Assembly: GCF_050947335.1 (NCBI RefSeq)
Contig: NC_134995.1
Coordinates: 9,090,501-9,154,500, forward strand
Direction of reading: 5' to 3'
DNA: 64,000 nucleotides
From: Megachile rotundata
Lineage: Eukaryota; Arthropoda; Insecta; Hymenoptera; Megachilidae
The notes under the pieces were generated by a model. It made no database searches. It saw nothing but the letters and a program-made list of their open reading frames with translations, and was not told the DNA's origin. Every line of letters begins with the position of its first letter. Within the stretch, counting starts at the first letter, position 1. Shown piece after piece: positions 39,201 to 47,780 of the stretch. A program made the translations under genes and the position numbers.

Positions 39201-40837
39201 CCAAATTTCTAAATTCCCAAACTCCCAAACTTCTAAATTGTTCCCCTTGCAAGCCCCAAAATTTGCAAATTTTCTTCCTAATCTATAAGTTTGGGAAAGT
39301 TAACCTATAAGTTTCAGTATAAGTTCGTGGCACACCGACGCCATGTTTGTTACGCATGCGCAGTAACGCAAAAACGCCGCTACACTGCGTCTCCTAATTT
39401 CTCAACATTTCTCTTGTCTTCAACTATTTCATAGCTTGAATTCCTGTCATTCACGAAATATTTCACTGAATATTATCTTCTCCATTAACCATCATTACTC
39501 ATTAAAGAAAATGAAAGGTTTCAACAACAAATTTGAAGCTTTCTTGCATTTTCTGTGAATAACCCAATACTGAAACATATAATATGTATACAATATACAA
39601 AAATATTCGTTATATCTATTATTTACAGTTGCAAGTAGTTCACAGTATTTTTAATTAGATAATCGAACAAATTTTTAAGAATAGTATGGAAATTTAACCA
39701 TTCATATATGGATGGCGCGACAAAGTGTTAATTGAAAATTCAATTCTTGAATATGTTATGAGAATTCGAATGTAACGCGAAAAATGTGCTCTGAACATTT
39801 AATGGAAATGGATAGTGTGAATATTTGATGCAGATTCTTTTCAGGAGTTTATTATAAATGCATGTTGTAGAATAATTTGATAATTTTGGAACATTTGTTA
39901 CATCAATTATGTTGTTAGGAGGTCGTGTTGTGTTCATGAACAAGATATCGAGTAAAAATTATGTGGGAAAACGAAGTACAATTTGGAGCAAAATGTTGCT
40001 AAAATAAGTAAATACATAATGTAATAAAGAGACAGTAATAAGTACTTCATACTTGTAAATTGTAATAAAATTTTGTTGTTATTTTTTACATGAAATTAAA
40101 TGAAAACTATGTATTTTATATGCTTCACATCCACAAAAGTTAAAGTTACGTACTCCACAAAAACTGTAGTAAAAAGTATGTATTTTGCACGAAGTACACT
40201 ATGTGCTTTCATCAGAAACTTCCGCTAAAATTAATAAATATTTAATACCTGAATTAAATTATATTCGTAAACACTTTACTACGAGTACAGCCATTTTACA
40301 GCCACTTTTACATCTATTTTACTACAATTACTCGACAACTACTTTACAGCATCAGCCCTGCAATTTCGCTTAAAATGAAAATTTCCAACAATTAATTTCT
40401 AATAAACTGAAGGTAATAAAATTTGAAATTTTCCTGCGCTTTAAGATTCGAAAATATGGTATCGCAAGCGAATAAAGTCCGAGGATATAAAAATTTGCCG
40501 AAACCATCTTGTGTCCGCGATTTCAATAAAAGTCCATTAGCGAGCACCGTTGCCCGCAGGAATTACGATGGGAGATCACGAAAGAAAAGAGCGTATAAAT
40601 CGCTGGCTTAAGCTTATCCGCCGATTTCGTGCACTTGTTACAGCCGGATATTACACGATAGAGCAGCGCTCGGAAAAGTATCGAATCATCTTCTTGAACA
40701 CAAATTTGTGGCTGAACATAGCAGACATTGGTATGCTGCATCGCACTGGAAGCAGCACGATCGATTCGCAGGATCCTTTCGGTCAGTGGTCCTGGTTCGA
40801 GCTGACTCTTGACAACGCCCGAAAGAAGAAGGAAACG
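18226..40837 (+). CDS. SMPDL3: Acid sphingomyelinase-like phosphodiesterase 3 (SMPDL3), five exons joined, 3' part absent
   Basis: Joined exons 18226-18283, 22280-22348, 24403-24574, 38295-38500 and 40644-40837 give 699 nt, exactly 233 codons, with consistent junction phases (1, 1, 2, 1) and GT/AG at every intron. The family consists of secreted or lysosomal zinc metallophosphoesterases that cleave phosphodiester or nucleotide bonds. Visible landmarks are a signal peptide (about 1-17), DIHYDP (27-32, first metal motif), GDYGCDSPW (67-75), LWTGD (97-101, second metal motif), ALGHED (137-142, where relatives have GNHD), LWQQWLP (153-159), GYYTIEQ (170-176) and the FLNTNLW block. Relatives continue with VYIVGHVPPG and an FGHxH motif. 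Neither is found between 40.8 and 64 kb, so intron 5 is over 23 kb or the gene is broken. Intron sizes are about 4.0, 2.1, 13.7 and 2.1 kb, swollen by tandem arrays and transposons. Family assignment is secure; activity is doubtful. Confidence 0.93.
18284..18792. other. SMPDL3 intron 1, unique 5' part
   Basis: CpG-containing sequence to about 18600, then AT-rich DNA leading into the inverted-repeat element. Nothing coding seen. Confidence 0.5.
18793..20110. mobile_element. Terminal-inverted-repeat element, copy 1, with internal 15-bp repeats
   Basis: Left 18793-18916 and right 19988-20110 are inverted repeats of about 120 bp. The ends are gggtacctca and tgacgcaccctg; shared inner words include tgaaatggg, gattctgaataagatttccc and ttattaaggaaaaacacgg. 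The interior (18925-19900) is a tandem array of 15-bp units ending acgcgtgga, arranged six to a 90-bp higher-order unit, followed by a short unique block with acgcatgcg. It has no transposase, so it is a non-autonomous foldback or MITE-like element. Copies lie at 42399 and 46803. Confidence 0.85.
20111..21125. other. SMPDL3 intron 1, unique AT-rich part
   Basis: Single-copy DNA. A 64-codon minus-strand frame at 20894-21088 has no recognisable domain. The right edge of the element may share tttcaaaa and tttacataata words with 18660-18690 and 20280-20345, a loose local repeat. Confidence 0.4.
21130..22090. repeat. C-rich 15-16-bp array (ttcccaattccctaga)
   Basis: The core at about 21340-21730 is a 15-16-bp unit with perfect stretches of ttcccaattccctaga. 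Flanks grade into aaattccccaaatctcc and other ccaaat units. A block (tccccaattcccaacatcc) recurs at about 21421 and 21487. The array ends about 190 bp before SMPDL3 exon 2. Confidence 0.9.
22280..22348 (+). CDS. SMPDL3: SMPDL3 coding exon 2 (first metal motif)
   Basis: This 69-nt exon lies between ctgcttgcag and gtgagt and is phase 1 at both ends. It encodes GYFWHITDIHYDPKYSTQGN followed by AVS. The FWHITDIHYDP block is the hallmark first metal-binding motif (DxH) of acid sphingomyelinase-like enzymes; D27 and H29 are the expected ligands. The exon sits about 190 bp after a long C-rich tandem array. The opposite strand is also open here but shows no family match and is a shadow. Confidence 0.92.
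22830..23750. repeat. 40-bp tandem repeat in intron 2 (acatgtggacatctaacc)
   Basis: About 23 units of 40 bp, each with acatgtggacatctaacct followed by one of three variants: gacctcatcaagtatacc, aacgtcattaagaacattg or gaccccatcaagaatattg. The variants recur in order, giving 80-120-bp higher-order spacing. Unlike most arrays here it is not homopolymer-like. Confidence 0.93.
23751..24402. other. SMPDL3 intron 2, unique 3' part
   Basis: Single-copy sequence ending in the exon 3 acceptor. A 90-codon minus-strand frame (23984-24256) has no recognised domain. Confidence 0.45.
24403..24574 (+). CDS. SMPDL3: SMPDL3 coding exon 3
   Basis: This 172-nt exon lies between a cttccag acceptor and a gtgagt donor, entering in phase 1 and leaving in phase 2. 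It encodes residues 43-100: MCWNTR, GGWMAPERK, GEFGDYGCDSPWSLIESAV and the end IEFVLWTG. The CDSPWSLIESA and FVLWTGD blocks are strongly typical of SMPDL3 proteins. W98-T99-G100 joins D101 of the next exon to complete the second metal motif WTGD. Conserved cysteines C44 and C71 are disulfide candidates. Confidence 0.95.
24775..26120. repeat. C-rich 16-bp array (cccaaaatccctagtt) with about 369-bp duplication
   Basis: The unit is cccaaaatccctagtt and relatives (ccccaaatccctagat). A block starting cttagttcccaaaatccc at 25261, through gatcccaacatcgccagatc, recurs at 25630. The last 230 bp change to aaattcccaaaattcc units. Confidence 0.92.
26121..27635. other. SMPDL3 intron 3, unique stretch
   Basis: Single-copy DNA. 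A short hairpin ggggttagcccc lies at about 26240. Frames at 26173-26358 and 27102-27302 (minus) and 27430-27639 (plus) show no recognised domain. Confidence 0.4.
27640..28285. repeat. Near-perfect octamer array (ggattggt)
   Basis: From about 27752 to 28270 the 8-bp unit ggattggt repeats more than 60 times with essentially no substitutions. Before it lie a block of gattggtg, a block of gattggta and a few diverged units. The homogeneity implies recent expansion and probable length polymorphism. IGGLVDWW and NPPIHQST frames are artefacts. Confidence 0.97.
28286..29300. repeat. Octamers organised into a 96-bp higher-order repeat
   Basis: Diverged attggtNN octamers continue from the previous array. 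From about 28577 to 29200, twelve octamers form a 96-bp unit (aattggtagattggtaaact, agtagattgttaaacttg, tagattggtacattgg, taaatttgtgaattagtg, aattgtcgaattggtcgatg) repeated five to six times at 96-bp spacing. Confidence 0.9.
29301..29799. other. SMPDL3 intron 3, unique stretch
   Basis: CpG-containing single-copy sequence (29400-29660). No coding signal. Confidence 0.45.
29800..30437 (+). mobile_element. Dispersed repeat, copy A of an inverted pair
   Basis: About 640 bp that align as reverse complement to 40884-41490 at high identity. Shared words include ttctttcagcaatccttagt, aagcaacgtacgttgaatgt, gagcagatcccgtcgaaaaa and cttcgctacacagaaacaag. No transposase is recognisable and the ends lack obvious inverted repeats, so the element class is unknown. 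The two copies bracket SMPDL3 exons 4 and 5. Confidence 0.8.
30438..32210. other. SMPDL3 intron 3, unique stretch with CLEAR-type motif
   Basis: Single-copy DNA containing GTCACGTGAC at 31116. No exon seen. Confidence 0.45.
31116..31125. promoter_or_regulatory. CLEAR-type palindrome GTCACGTGAC in SMPDL3 intron 3
   Basis: A perfect ten-base palindrome around the E-box CACGTG, identical to the core of the CLEAR element bound by MiT/TFE factors (TFEB; Mitf in insects) at lysosomal genes. A related TCACATGA lies just downstream (31131-31138). It sits in intron 3 of a gene whose family is lysosomal or secreted. Function is inference. Confidence 0.35.
32215..32690. repeat. Palindromic 28-bp repeat (catatgttataacatatg)
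   Basis: Roughly 17 units of about 28 bp, combining aacatatgtaatcacatatg and acatgtta. Each unit is largely self-complementary (catatgttataacatatg), so cruciform or hairpin formation is expected on either strand. Confidence 0.9.
32691..33509. other. SMPDL3 intron 3, unique stretch
   Basis: GC-balanced patch at 32760-33380. Plus-strand frames at 32966 and 33138 have no recognised domain and no supporting splice context. Confidence 0.4.
33510..34270. repeat. Octamer-based repeat with 32-bp unit (atttgctaatttcctc)
   Basis: The core at about 33590-33910 is four octamers: atttgaca, atttgaca, atttgcta, atttcctc. About eleven units, then loosely ordered atttgaca and atttgcta octamers. Confidence 0.88.
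34271..34679. other. SMPDL3 intron 3, unique stretch
   Basis: Single-copy sequence. A 62-codon plus-strand frame starting 34563 runs into the next array and is not supported. Confidence 0.4.
34680..35455. repeat. 16-bp G-containing array (aaatttaggaatttgg)
   Basis: Starts as gaaaattggg octamer-like units (34735-34800), then 16-bp aaatttaggaatttgg with aactttgg and ggaaaattaggg variants. It is complementary in style to the C-rich array at 36.6 kb. Confidence 0.9.
35456..36600. other. SMPDL3 intron 3, unique stretch
   Basis: Single-copy sequence with a cctaacctaacc word at 35757-35768, common in hymenopteran DNA. An 84-codon plus-strand frame at 36280-36534 has no recognised domain. Confidence 0.4.
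36605..37770. repeat. 16-bp C-containing array (ccaaatttcccaaatt)
   Basis: Units ccaaatttcccaaatt mixed with aatttccaagattcc and aatttttcaatttcc, in recurring larger blocks of about 110-260 bp. It is the reverse complement in character of the array at 60.9-61.9 kb. Confidence 0.92.
37771..38294. other. SMPDL3 intron 3, 3' end
   Basis: Unique DNA up to the exon 4 acceptor. At 38049-38105 a fragment (cacttgcaagtcccaaaatt) matches part of the dispersed repeat at 39.2 and 45.2 kb. Confidence 0.5.
38295..38500 (+). CDS. SMPDL3: SMPDL3 coding exon 4 (GHED in place of GNHD)
   Basis: This 206-nt exon follows a 13.7-kb intron, with acceptor cttgttgcag and donor gtgagt. It encodes residues 100-168: GDALTRTADMNGELRLQCLR, NLTDLLSRTFKEQFVFPALG, HEDITVSFSQLAVLWQQW and LPQEALDTFRT. 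D101 completes the second metal motif. The family His shortly after this Asp (as in GDSPPH) reads Arg105, and GNHD reads G139-H-E-D142, which replaces a metal-ligand Asn and a catalytic His. N120-L-T is a potential N-glycosylation site. Base composition is close to balanced, in sharp contrast to the AT-rich flanks. Confidence 0.96.
39060..39445 (+). repeat. Dispersed direct repeat, copy 1 (intron 4)
   Basis: Diverged but collinear with 45040-45395. Shared words: tttttaattctt, cttgcaag, gacgccatgtttgtt, gcgcatgcg-type and gctacac. Class unknown. A fragment also occurs at 38049. Confidence 0.65.
39446..40643. other. SMPDL3 intron 4, remaining unique DNA
   Basis: AT-rich single-copy sequence becoming GC-balanced after 40420, just before exon 5. 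Short frames (39740 minus, 40185 plus, 40423 plus) are unsupported. Confidence 0.45.
40644..40837 (+). CDS. SMPDL3: SMPDL3 coding exon 5, last exon visible
   Basis: This 194-nt exon lies between gcacttgttacag and gtgagt, entering in phase 1 and leaving in phase 0. It encodes residues 169-233: AGYYTIEQRSEKYRIIFLNT, NLWLNIADIG and FGQWSWFELTLDNARKKKET. The YYTIEQ, RIIFLNTN and WFELTLDNAR blocks match the central domain of SMPDL3 proteins, just before the expected VYIVGHVPPG strand. A dispersed repeat begins 46 bp after the donor. No following exon was recognised before 64 kb. Confidence 0.96.
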
Positions 40838-40883
40838 GTGAGTTATCTATTTTTATATTCTTTCTGATGGACTCGAATTTAAG

Positions 40884-41490
40884 AAATTCAAGTTCCCAAC
40901 TCTTATAAAACTTTTATTTGATACTGACATTACGTTGTCGATTAAAAGCGGGTCGTTCACTTTATCTCTTCGTCCTCCCGTTTGCCTACATCCCTCGACT
41001 CGTACCTACACAACTACGAAACACACGAATACCTTCGGGTTTTTCAATTTTTGATACGAGTCTCTCGTCGACTAAATTCTTTCGCTTCGCTCGCGAAACT
41101 TCGATACACTTGTTTCTGTGTAGCGAAGCTCGTGACGCAACGTATGCGTCGCATCATTTATTACGTCACTGTTGATTTTACCGGGGAACATTTTATCGAG
41201 TTTTTCGACGGGATCTGCTCTACATTCAACGTACGTTGCTTTAATTACGCGTCGAGGATTTTTAATACCAAATTGCACAGTTAACTGGTTAAGCTTGGCC
41301 TGCAATATCGTGACGCACTCGTGACGCACACTACAGTTCGAAAGTGATAAATCCGTCTCGAATTTTTACTGCAATTAATTTTTGCATTCGATTCGAATTA
41401 TAATCAGCACTAAGGATTGCTGAAAGAATAATGCACCTAAAATTTGAGATTTCTTCAGTTATATTAACATTACAACAATAATTAAATAAC
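40884..41490 (-). mobile_element. Dispersed repeat, copy B of an inverted pair (intron 5)
   Basis: Reverse complement of 29800-30437, starting 46 bp after the SMPDL3 exon 5 donor. Short frames inside it on both strands are not supported as coding, since the copies have accumulated indels relative to each other (for example near 30345 against 40945). Confidence 0.8.
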
Positions 41491-42398
41491 CTGCCCAAAA
41501 ACATCAGCCCCCACATAAAATTCCATTCTAACCTCCATCTACGTACCAACACAAATTATGCAAATTTCTTCCAAGTAAATATTATCATTCTTGCATCTAA
41601 ATACTCCAACTAAAAAATTTCGTATCAATCAACAAAACTATCGATCGAGGAAGTATAAACTCTTTAATCAAAACGTAGACAAATGAAGGTTTGATGGGAA
41701 TAATTCGTAGAAGTTTCCCGCAGCCACACACAATGAATTCAGGAACGGTAGTAACCGAATTGCGCTCGTAAAAGGAAGTTCGCGAAATCTGCAAATTCGA
41801 AGAGAATGAGCGAAAGGGAAAGACAGGAAGAACATTTGGTGGACGAAGTGGCGTTAAAGGAACTTTATCGACGAAACGTCAATTCCTGGGGACGAAAATT
41901 GTGCGACGCCGGTATCAACGTTGATGCCGCTTCGTTTCCTCCATTTTGGTCCCTGTCGCGATAAATTATTTACACGGGACGTAGTTATCGGGACGACAGG
42001 CTATCAGTCAATAACAGAACTTCCGTACGGGAGCTTTGCAGTCCGAAAGCTATCGTCGGATCCGCTTTCATCGCGGGGGACACAAAGTTACGTAGGAAAT
42101 ATTAATATTCGATATTGTTCGACGTCTGCGATCTACTGTTACTCGCATTAATATACGGTATTCCGCTATTTTGCGTCGGAGTTCATTTTCATATTATGTT
42201 ATTTCGCTGAGAGAGGTACGTTAAAAACGACGGCTTTCGCTGCAATATTTGCTGTTTTAATACTGGAAATAATGCTGGATTTTATACAATAATACTGGAT
42301 ATTCTCTACTTTGCAATAATTGTAAAGTTGTAGAATTGTTGCGAATTACTGAGTTGTTACAAAATTTATGCGGAATTATAGAGTTATAAGGTATTGTG
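41491..42398. other. SMPDL3 intron 5 or downstream, unique
   Basis: GC-balanced at 41690-42130. A 76-codon plus-strand frame (41921-42151) has no recognised domain. No SMPDL3 continuation motif here. Confidence 0.4.
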
Positions 42399-43309
42399 CA
42401 GGGTGTTTCACAATTCATGTAGGTCTCTGAAATGGGAGGTAGCTGATGGGATTCTGAATAAGATTTCCCTTTGCAAAAATGGGGTGTGAAGCTTTGTCTT
42501 TGAATTATTAAGGAAAAACACGGCCGCGTAAAAATGGGGGGAGTAGAGAATATAATGCGTGGAATTACGACGCGAGGAAACAGGAGCGTAGGGAATATAA
42601 CGCGTGAAATTACGTCGCGTGAAGATTCAACGCATGGAAGTACGGGAAGTAGGGGATATGACGCGTGGAAATAGGGGCGTAGGGAATATAACGCGTGGAG
42701 ATTCAACGCGTGGAAATAGAGGCGTAGGGAATATAACGCGTGGAATTACGCCGCGTGGAGATTCAATGTGTGGAAGTACGAGAAGCAGGGGATATGACGC
42801 GTGGAAATAGAGGCGTAGGGAATATAACGCGTGGAATTACGCCGCGTGGAAATTCAACGCGTGAAAATACGGTGCGTCAGGGATACGACGCGTGGAAATA
42901 GAGGCGTAGGGAATATAACGCGTGGAATTACGCCACGCGGAGATTCAACGCGTGGAAATACGGGGCATAGGGGATATGACGCGTGGAAATAGGAACGTAG
43001 GGTATCAGAGCGCGAGAATTACGCATGCGCAGACGCTAGACTCGAAGCTGCGCTCTCGCATCTGCGCACGCGCCCCGTCTCTAGGCTCGAAGCTGCGCTC
43101 TCGCATCTGCGCACGCGCCCCGTCTCTAGGCTCGAAGCTGTCGCTCTTGCGTCTGCGCATGCGTAATCCTCGCGCTCTGATTAGTCCGTGTTTTTCCTTA
43201 ATAATTCAAAAACGAAGCTTTAAACTCCATTTTCGCAAAGGGTAATCTTATTCAAAATCACGTCAGCTACCTTCCATTTCAGGGACCTACCTAATTGTGA
43301 CGCACCCTG
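42399..43309. mobile_element. Terminal-inverted-repeat element, copy 2
   Basis: About 910 bp, starting cagggtgtttcacaat and ending attgtgacgcaccctg, with the same long inverted ends as copy 1 (inner ends at aaaacacgg and ccgtgtttt, the latter at 43186). The interior is 15-bp acgcgtgga units, followed by a 43-45-bp unit (ggctcgaagctgcgctctcg, catctgcgcacgcgcc) repeated about three times at 43030-43150. Confidence 0.87.
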
Positions 43310-44885
43310 TATGTGGTACAATTAATCAAGTTTATAGGTTATCATTGCTTGTGACTATGATAATTTCTTTAGCAATAATTAAATTTCTAGAATATTTTAT
43401 ATATTAATATTAGTATATACTTAATTCATTACAATTTCAATTTTCCTTAAATTTACAACAAGGCTTAATTTTCTAATTATAAACTAAATTAATATATTAT
43501 AATAGAATTACTTTATAACAGAATTATTATGCAATTTTGAAGATATTAAAAATATCTTCATCACAAAACATCTCAAAATTAGATTCTGTCAAAGATTCTT
43601 AAGAATTTCTATAATATAAACGAAGGAAACCTTGTCCAAGTTTTATTTAATATTACGTATTTACAATTTATTACAGAGCGCCTTCGGAAGCTATTATAAT
43701 CATCGAACTTTATGTTTCAAAGAAGTGCTTTCTTAAACGCACTTATACATCGAAGCTAGATCGATATTTAATATCTGAGCGTACAAGTTACTAGAGGAAA
43801 AAAAGTATTAAAAAAAACTGTTGCAGTTCAATATGCTTCGGGTACTCAAACTCCCGTTGAACTTTAAAATTGGAATAGGTTTTAGACGTTCGTAACTACA
43901 TCTCGTACAGGAATATCACGAATCGATTTATATCTAACAATAAGTCGACTGCAACCTCGATTCGAGGTGTTGCGTGTAACACCGCGGAGCTTCAAATTGT
44001 TATCTCATCAAGTATTAAACACTGTTGTGTTATTAGTTGTTCAGTTATTTATGTTCGATCACGATTCAATCGTTTTGATTGAAATATTTTTTTATTTCAA
44101 GCATCTTATTTTTATTTTTCTTCTGTAAATGACGCTTTCTTTTGCTTTTGAGAAATTTTTTGATACATTAATGAGATGTAATTTTATAATTTTGTTTATA
44201 GTTTTAACAGAAATTGACTTTTTATTAAATATTACAGAAGTGAAAATTTTAATTTAGCAAATTTTAATTTATTCAAAAAATTGATTTAAACTTTAATTTA
44301 AAGAGAATGCACATTTGTTTTAATTTTCAAAATACCTTTTCTGGAATTAAAATATTTGTATTTTTCAATAAAAACTAATCTTCTTGAATAAAAAGTGATT
44401 GGCTAAGAAAATAGCCAATTAGTTGAGTGAATAATTTTTAATTAAATAAAAGAATGACGAATTTAAAAGAGGTAAAAACGAGTATCATAAACGTTGAAGG
44501 TGTTAATTTCAGTAAAACAGTGTTCCGGTTGTAATATTATATTATCAGTATCCTCTTGTACAGTCGAATGCTTTCATATAGTTTAATTAAGAATCGGTAA
44601 CAGACTGAACGACGGAAAACCGATTGTAAGCACAAAGAAAAAAGGAACAATTTCGCAACGAAACAACGAGGAAACAGTTTATCGAGTTTAAAAGCAACGA
44701 TACAATCATGCCCATCGCGTTTCTTCAATCATCGATACTTCAATCACCGACAAGTTCATCGGAACAAACTTCGAATAAAACCGCCAGATTCAATTGCTCG
44801 CACAGAAATTCCGTCAAAGCTGAAAGATGACTGGCGAACATTTTCCTTTTACCGATACTTACAGATTTGACTTTTATGTCCTCCA
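43310..44885. other. Intron 5 or downstream, unique AT-rich DNA
   Basis: Single-copy sequence with balanced patches at 43670-44000 and 44680-44830. No gene seen. Confidence 0.4.
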
Positions 44886-45039
44886 ATTCTTCCATTTTCT
44901 TAGTAAGAAATTAGTAAAAAATTCTTTAGTGTTCTTAAATTTGCAAATTTCTTCATTTTAAGTTTTGGCTTCAAGTTTTTAAACTTTTTAAGTTTTGTAT
45001 TTGCAAATTTTGTAATTTAGGATGTTGAAGACTTAAAAA

Positions 45040-45395
45040 TTAATTTCAAGTAAAAAGTCGTAGAATTTAGAAATGTTTAAATGTAGAATGTTAGAAATTT
45101 GCAAATTTAAAACTAAAAATGTACAAATTTTTAATTCTTGCAAAGTTTAAATACAAGATTGTTTAAACTCTAAAATTTCCAAACTCTCAAGGTTCTAAAT
45201 TTCCAAATTTCCACACTTGCAAGTTCCAAAATTCGCAAATTTTCTTATTTTCTTTCTAATATCTCAGCGTGTAAGTTTAGAGTGACATCGACGCCATGTT
45301 TGTTGCGCTACTGCGCATGCGTAGTAACACATAACCTTGCTACACGAAGTTGTCTTGTAATTTTTCAATATTTCTTTCACTTTTTTTCTCTTTTC
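45040..45395 (+). repeat. Dispersed direct repeat, copy 2
   Basis: Collinear with 39060-39445, about 6 kb away in the same orientation. Retains gacgccatgtttgtt and a gcgcatgcg core. Confidence 0.65.
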
Positions 45396-46802
45396 TCATC
45401 GAAATAAGTTACAGAATTATTCAGCACATGTTAGACACTAGATTTATAGCCTTGCAAACTTTATACAGACAATTTTTATTAATTATTTCTGTTTTTTTCT
45501 TAAAGTAACGCCACTTGCGTCGTGTGCGACCATTATCATATTACATATTCGAGGTTCTACCTTCATTGAGATGACTTGAGAACGGTAATTATACAAACTT
45601 ATATGAATACAAATTACGTAGTAAAGTTTATCAAATTTCTACACGTAGATTACACTAATTTTCTTGTCGAAGTGATCATCAATTGATCGCGCTCTTCATG
45701 TATCATACACACATGCATACTGTGTATGAATACGTATGAATTCACCCTATACTTAAGTTTCATTATTAACACTGAAAACAAGCTGAAAATTTCACTAATT
45801 ATTTTCAACAAACCTTTCTAAATATCTTCACAATATTTCCTTTCATTTATCTTCCACAGTTTTAACACGAGTATTTTTAGTTATCAAGTTCAATCAAATG
45901 TTTATCAATATAGATGTCAAAAATTGCGTTAGGTATTTTTATTTTCAACAGACAATACCAAATATTTTGCAAAGTTGCAAATAATACAAGTATTTAATGT
46001 TTGTATAGTTTTAATTAAAGATGTGAACAAATTCTTACAAACATAAATGTTAGATCCACACACAAAAAGTGTAATATATGTGACGGCAGTGAAAACGTTA
46101 ATAATAATATAGTAGCTTATCGCTGACATCAACCCAAAAATATTCGCACCCAATTCCCAGCATATTTTTGTCATCCGAATACGATTAACCGGTCGGTTTG
46201 CGAAACTGCGGGCGTCACGATCGATCCATCTCGAACAAAAATCTATTTCATAACGCGAACCGAAAGAAATTCCGTCATCGGAACTTTACGAGGGAAAATG
46301 AGATCGTCCGTGAATTTATTCCACGGCCAATTACCATTCGTTCAGCTTCTTCTTTGCATTGCGAATTCGCTCCTTGGCAAGCCGCGATTTTCACGAGATC
46401 GGTGTCGGAGGTATAACCCGCTGCCTCGAGCTATCGATTATCGATTACGGGTCGACGGGTGTTTAGAACGTAGGGAATCCTTCAGCCGACCTGGATGCTA
46501 CGACCGGTGATAAATTATGGAAGGACTTTGAATTCCATACACGGGAACGACGATCCATATAACTTAAACCTTCGCACGACGATCCCATTGATCTTGATCG
46601 TGCCTGTACATTGGGTACATATTCGAAACTGCTTAACCCTTTCAGTTTTTGTCAGCAAAGATCATTTCTACAGCAACTTTCAGTATTCAAATACTAGGTT
46701 AGGTGTAGTTATGACGGATTGCGAATTTTTTTAAGAATTTTACAAAAACCATTCGCTTAATTTTGACTCTTGTACTGACTTTTATCCATTGAACGAGGTA
46801 AA
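45396..46802. other. Intron 5 or downstream, unique DNA
   Basis: GC-balanced block at 46170-46560 with overlapping plus-strand frames (46198, 46298, 46495) that show no known domain. Confidence 0.4.
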
Positions 46803-47780
46803 CAGGGTGTCTCACAAGTGGTGTAAGTCCCTGAAATGGGAGGTAGCTGACGTGATTCTGAATAAGATTTCCCTTTGCAAAAATGGGGTTTGAAGCATCG
46901 TTTTTGAATTATTAAGGAAAAACACGGTCGCGTCGAAATGGGGGGAGTAGAGAATATAATGCGTGGAATTGTGCCGCGTGGAGATTCAACGCGTGGAACG
47001 ACGGAGCATTGGGGATATAACGCGTGGAAATAGGAGCGTAGGAAATATAACGCGTGGAATTACGCCGCATGAAGATTTAACGCGTGGAAATACGGGGCGT
47101 AGGAGATATGACGCGTGGAAATCGGGGCGTAGGGAATATAACGCGTGGAATTTCGCCGCGTGGAGATTCAACGCGTGGAAATACGGGGCGTAGGGGATAT
47201 GACGCGTGGAAATAGGGGCGTAGGGAATATAACGCGTGGAGATTCAACGCATGGAAATACGGGGCGTTGGGGATATGACGCGTGGAAATAGAGGCGTAGA
47301 GAATATAACGCGTGGAGATTCAACGCGTGGAAATACGGGGCGTCGGGGATATGACGCGTGGAAATAGGGACGTAGGGAATATAACGCGTGGAATTACGCC
47401 GCGTGGAAATTCAACGCGTGGAAATACGGGGCGTTGGGGATATGACGCGTGGAGATAGGTGCGTAGAGAATGTAACGCGTGGAATTACGCCGCGTGGAGA
47501 TTCAACGCGTGGAAATACGGGTGTAGGGGATATGACGCGTGGCAATAGGCGCTAGACTCGAAGCTGCGTTCTCGCGTGTGCGCACGCGCCCCGTCTTTAG
47601 GCTCGAAGCTGCGCTCTCGCGACTGCGCATGCGTAATCTTCGCGCTCTGATTGGTCCGTGTTTTTCCTTAATAATTCAAAAACGAAGCTTCAGACCCCAT
47701 TTTTGCAAAGAGAAATCTTATCCAAAATCACGTCAACTACCCTCCATTTCAGGGACTTACACCACTTGTGTGACACCCTG
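46803..47780. mobile_element. Terminal-inverted-repeat element, copy 3
   Basis: About 978 bp, beginning cagggtgtctcacaagtgg and ending ccacttgtgtgacaccctg: the best-preserved ends of the three copies. The interior is 15-bp units with acgcgtgga (46950-47540), then a short gctcgaagctgcgctctcgcg block. No coding capacity. Confidence 0.9.
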
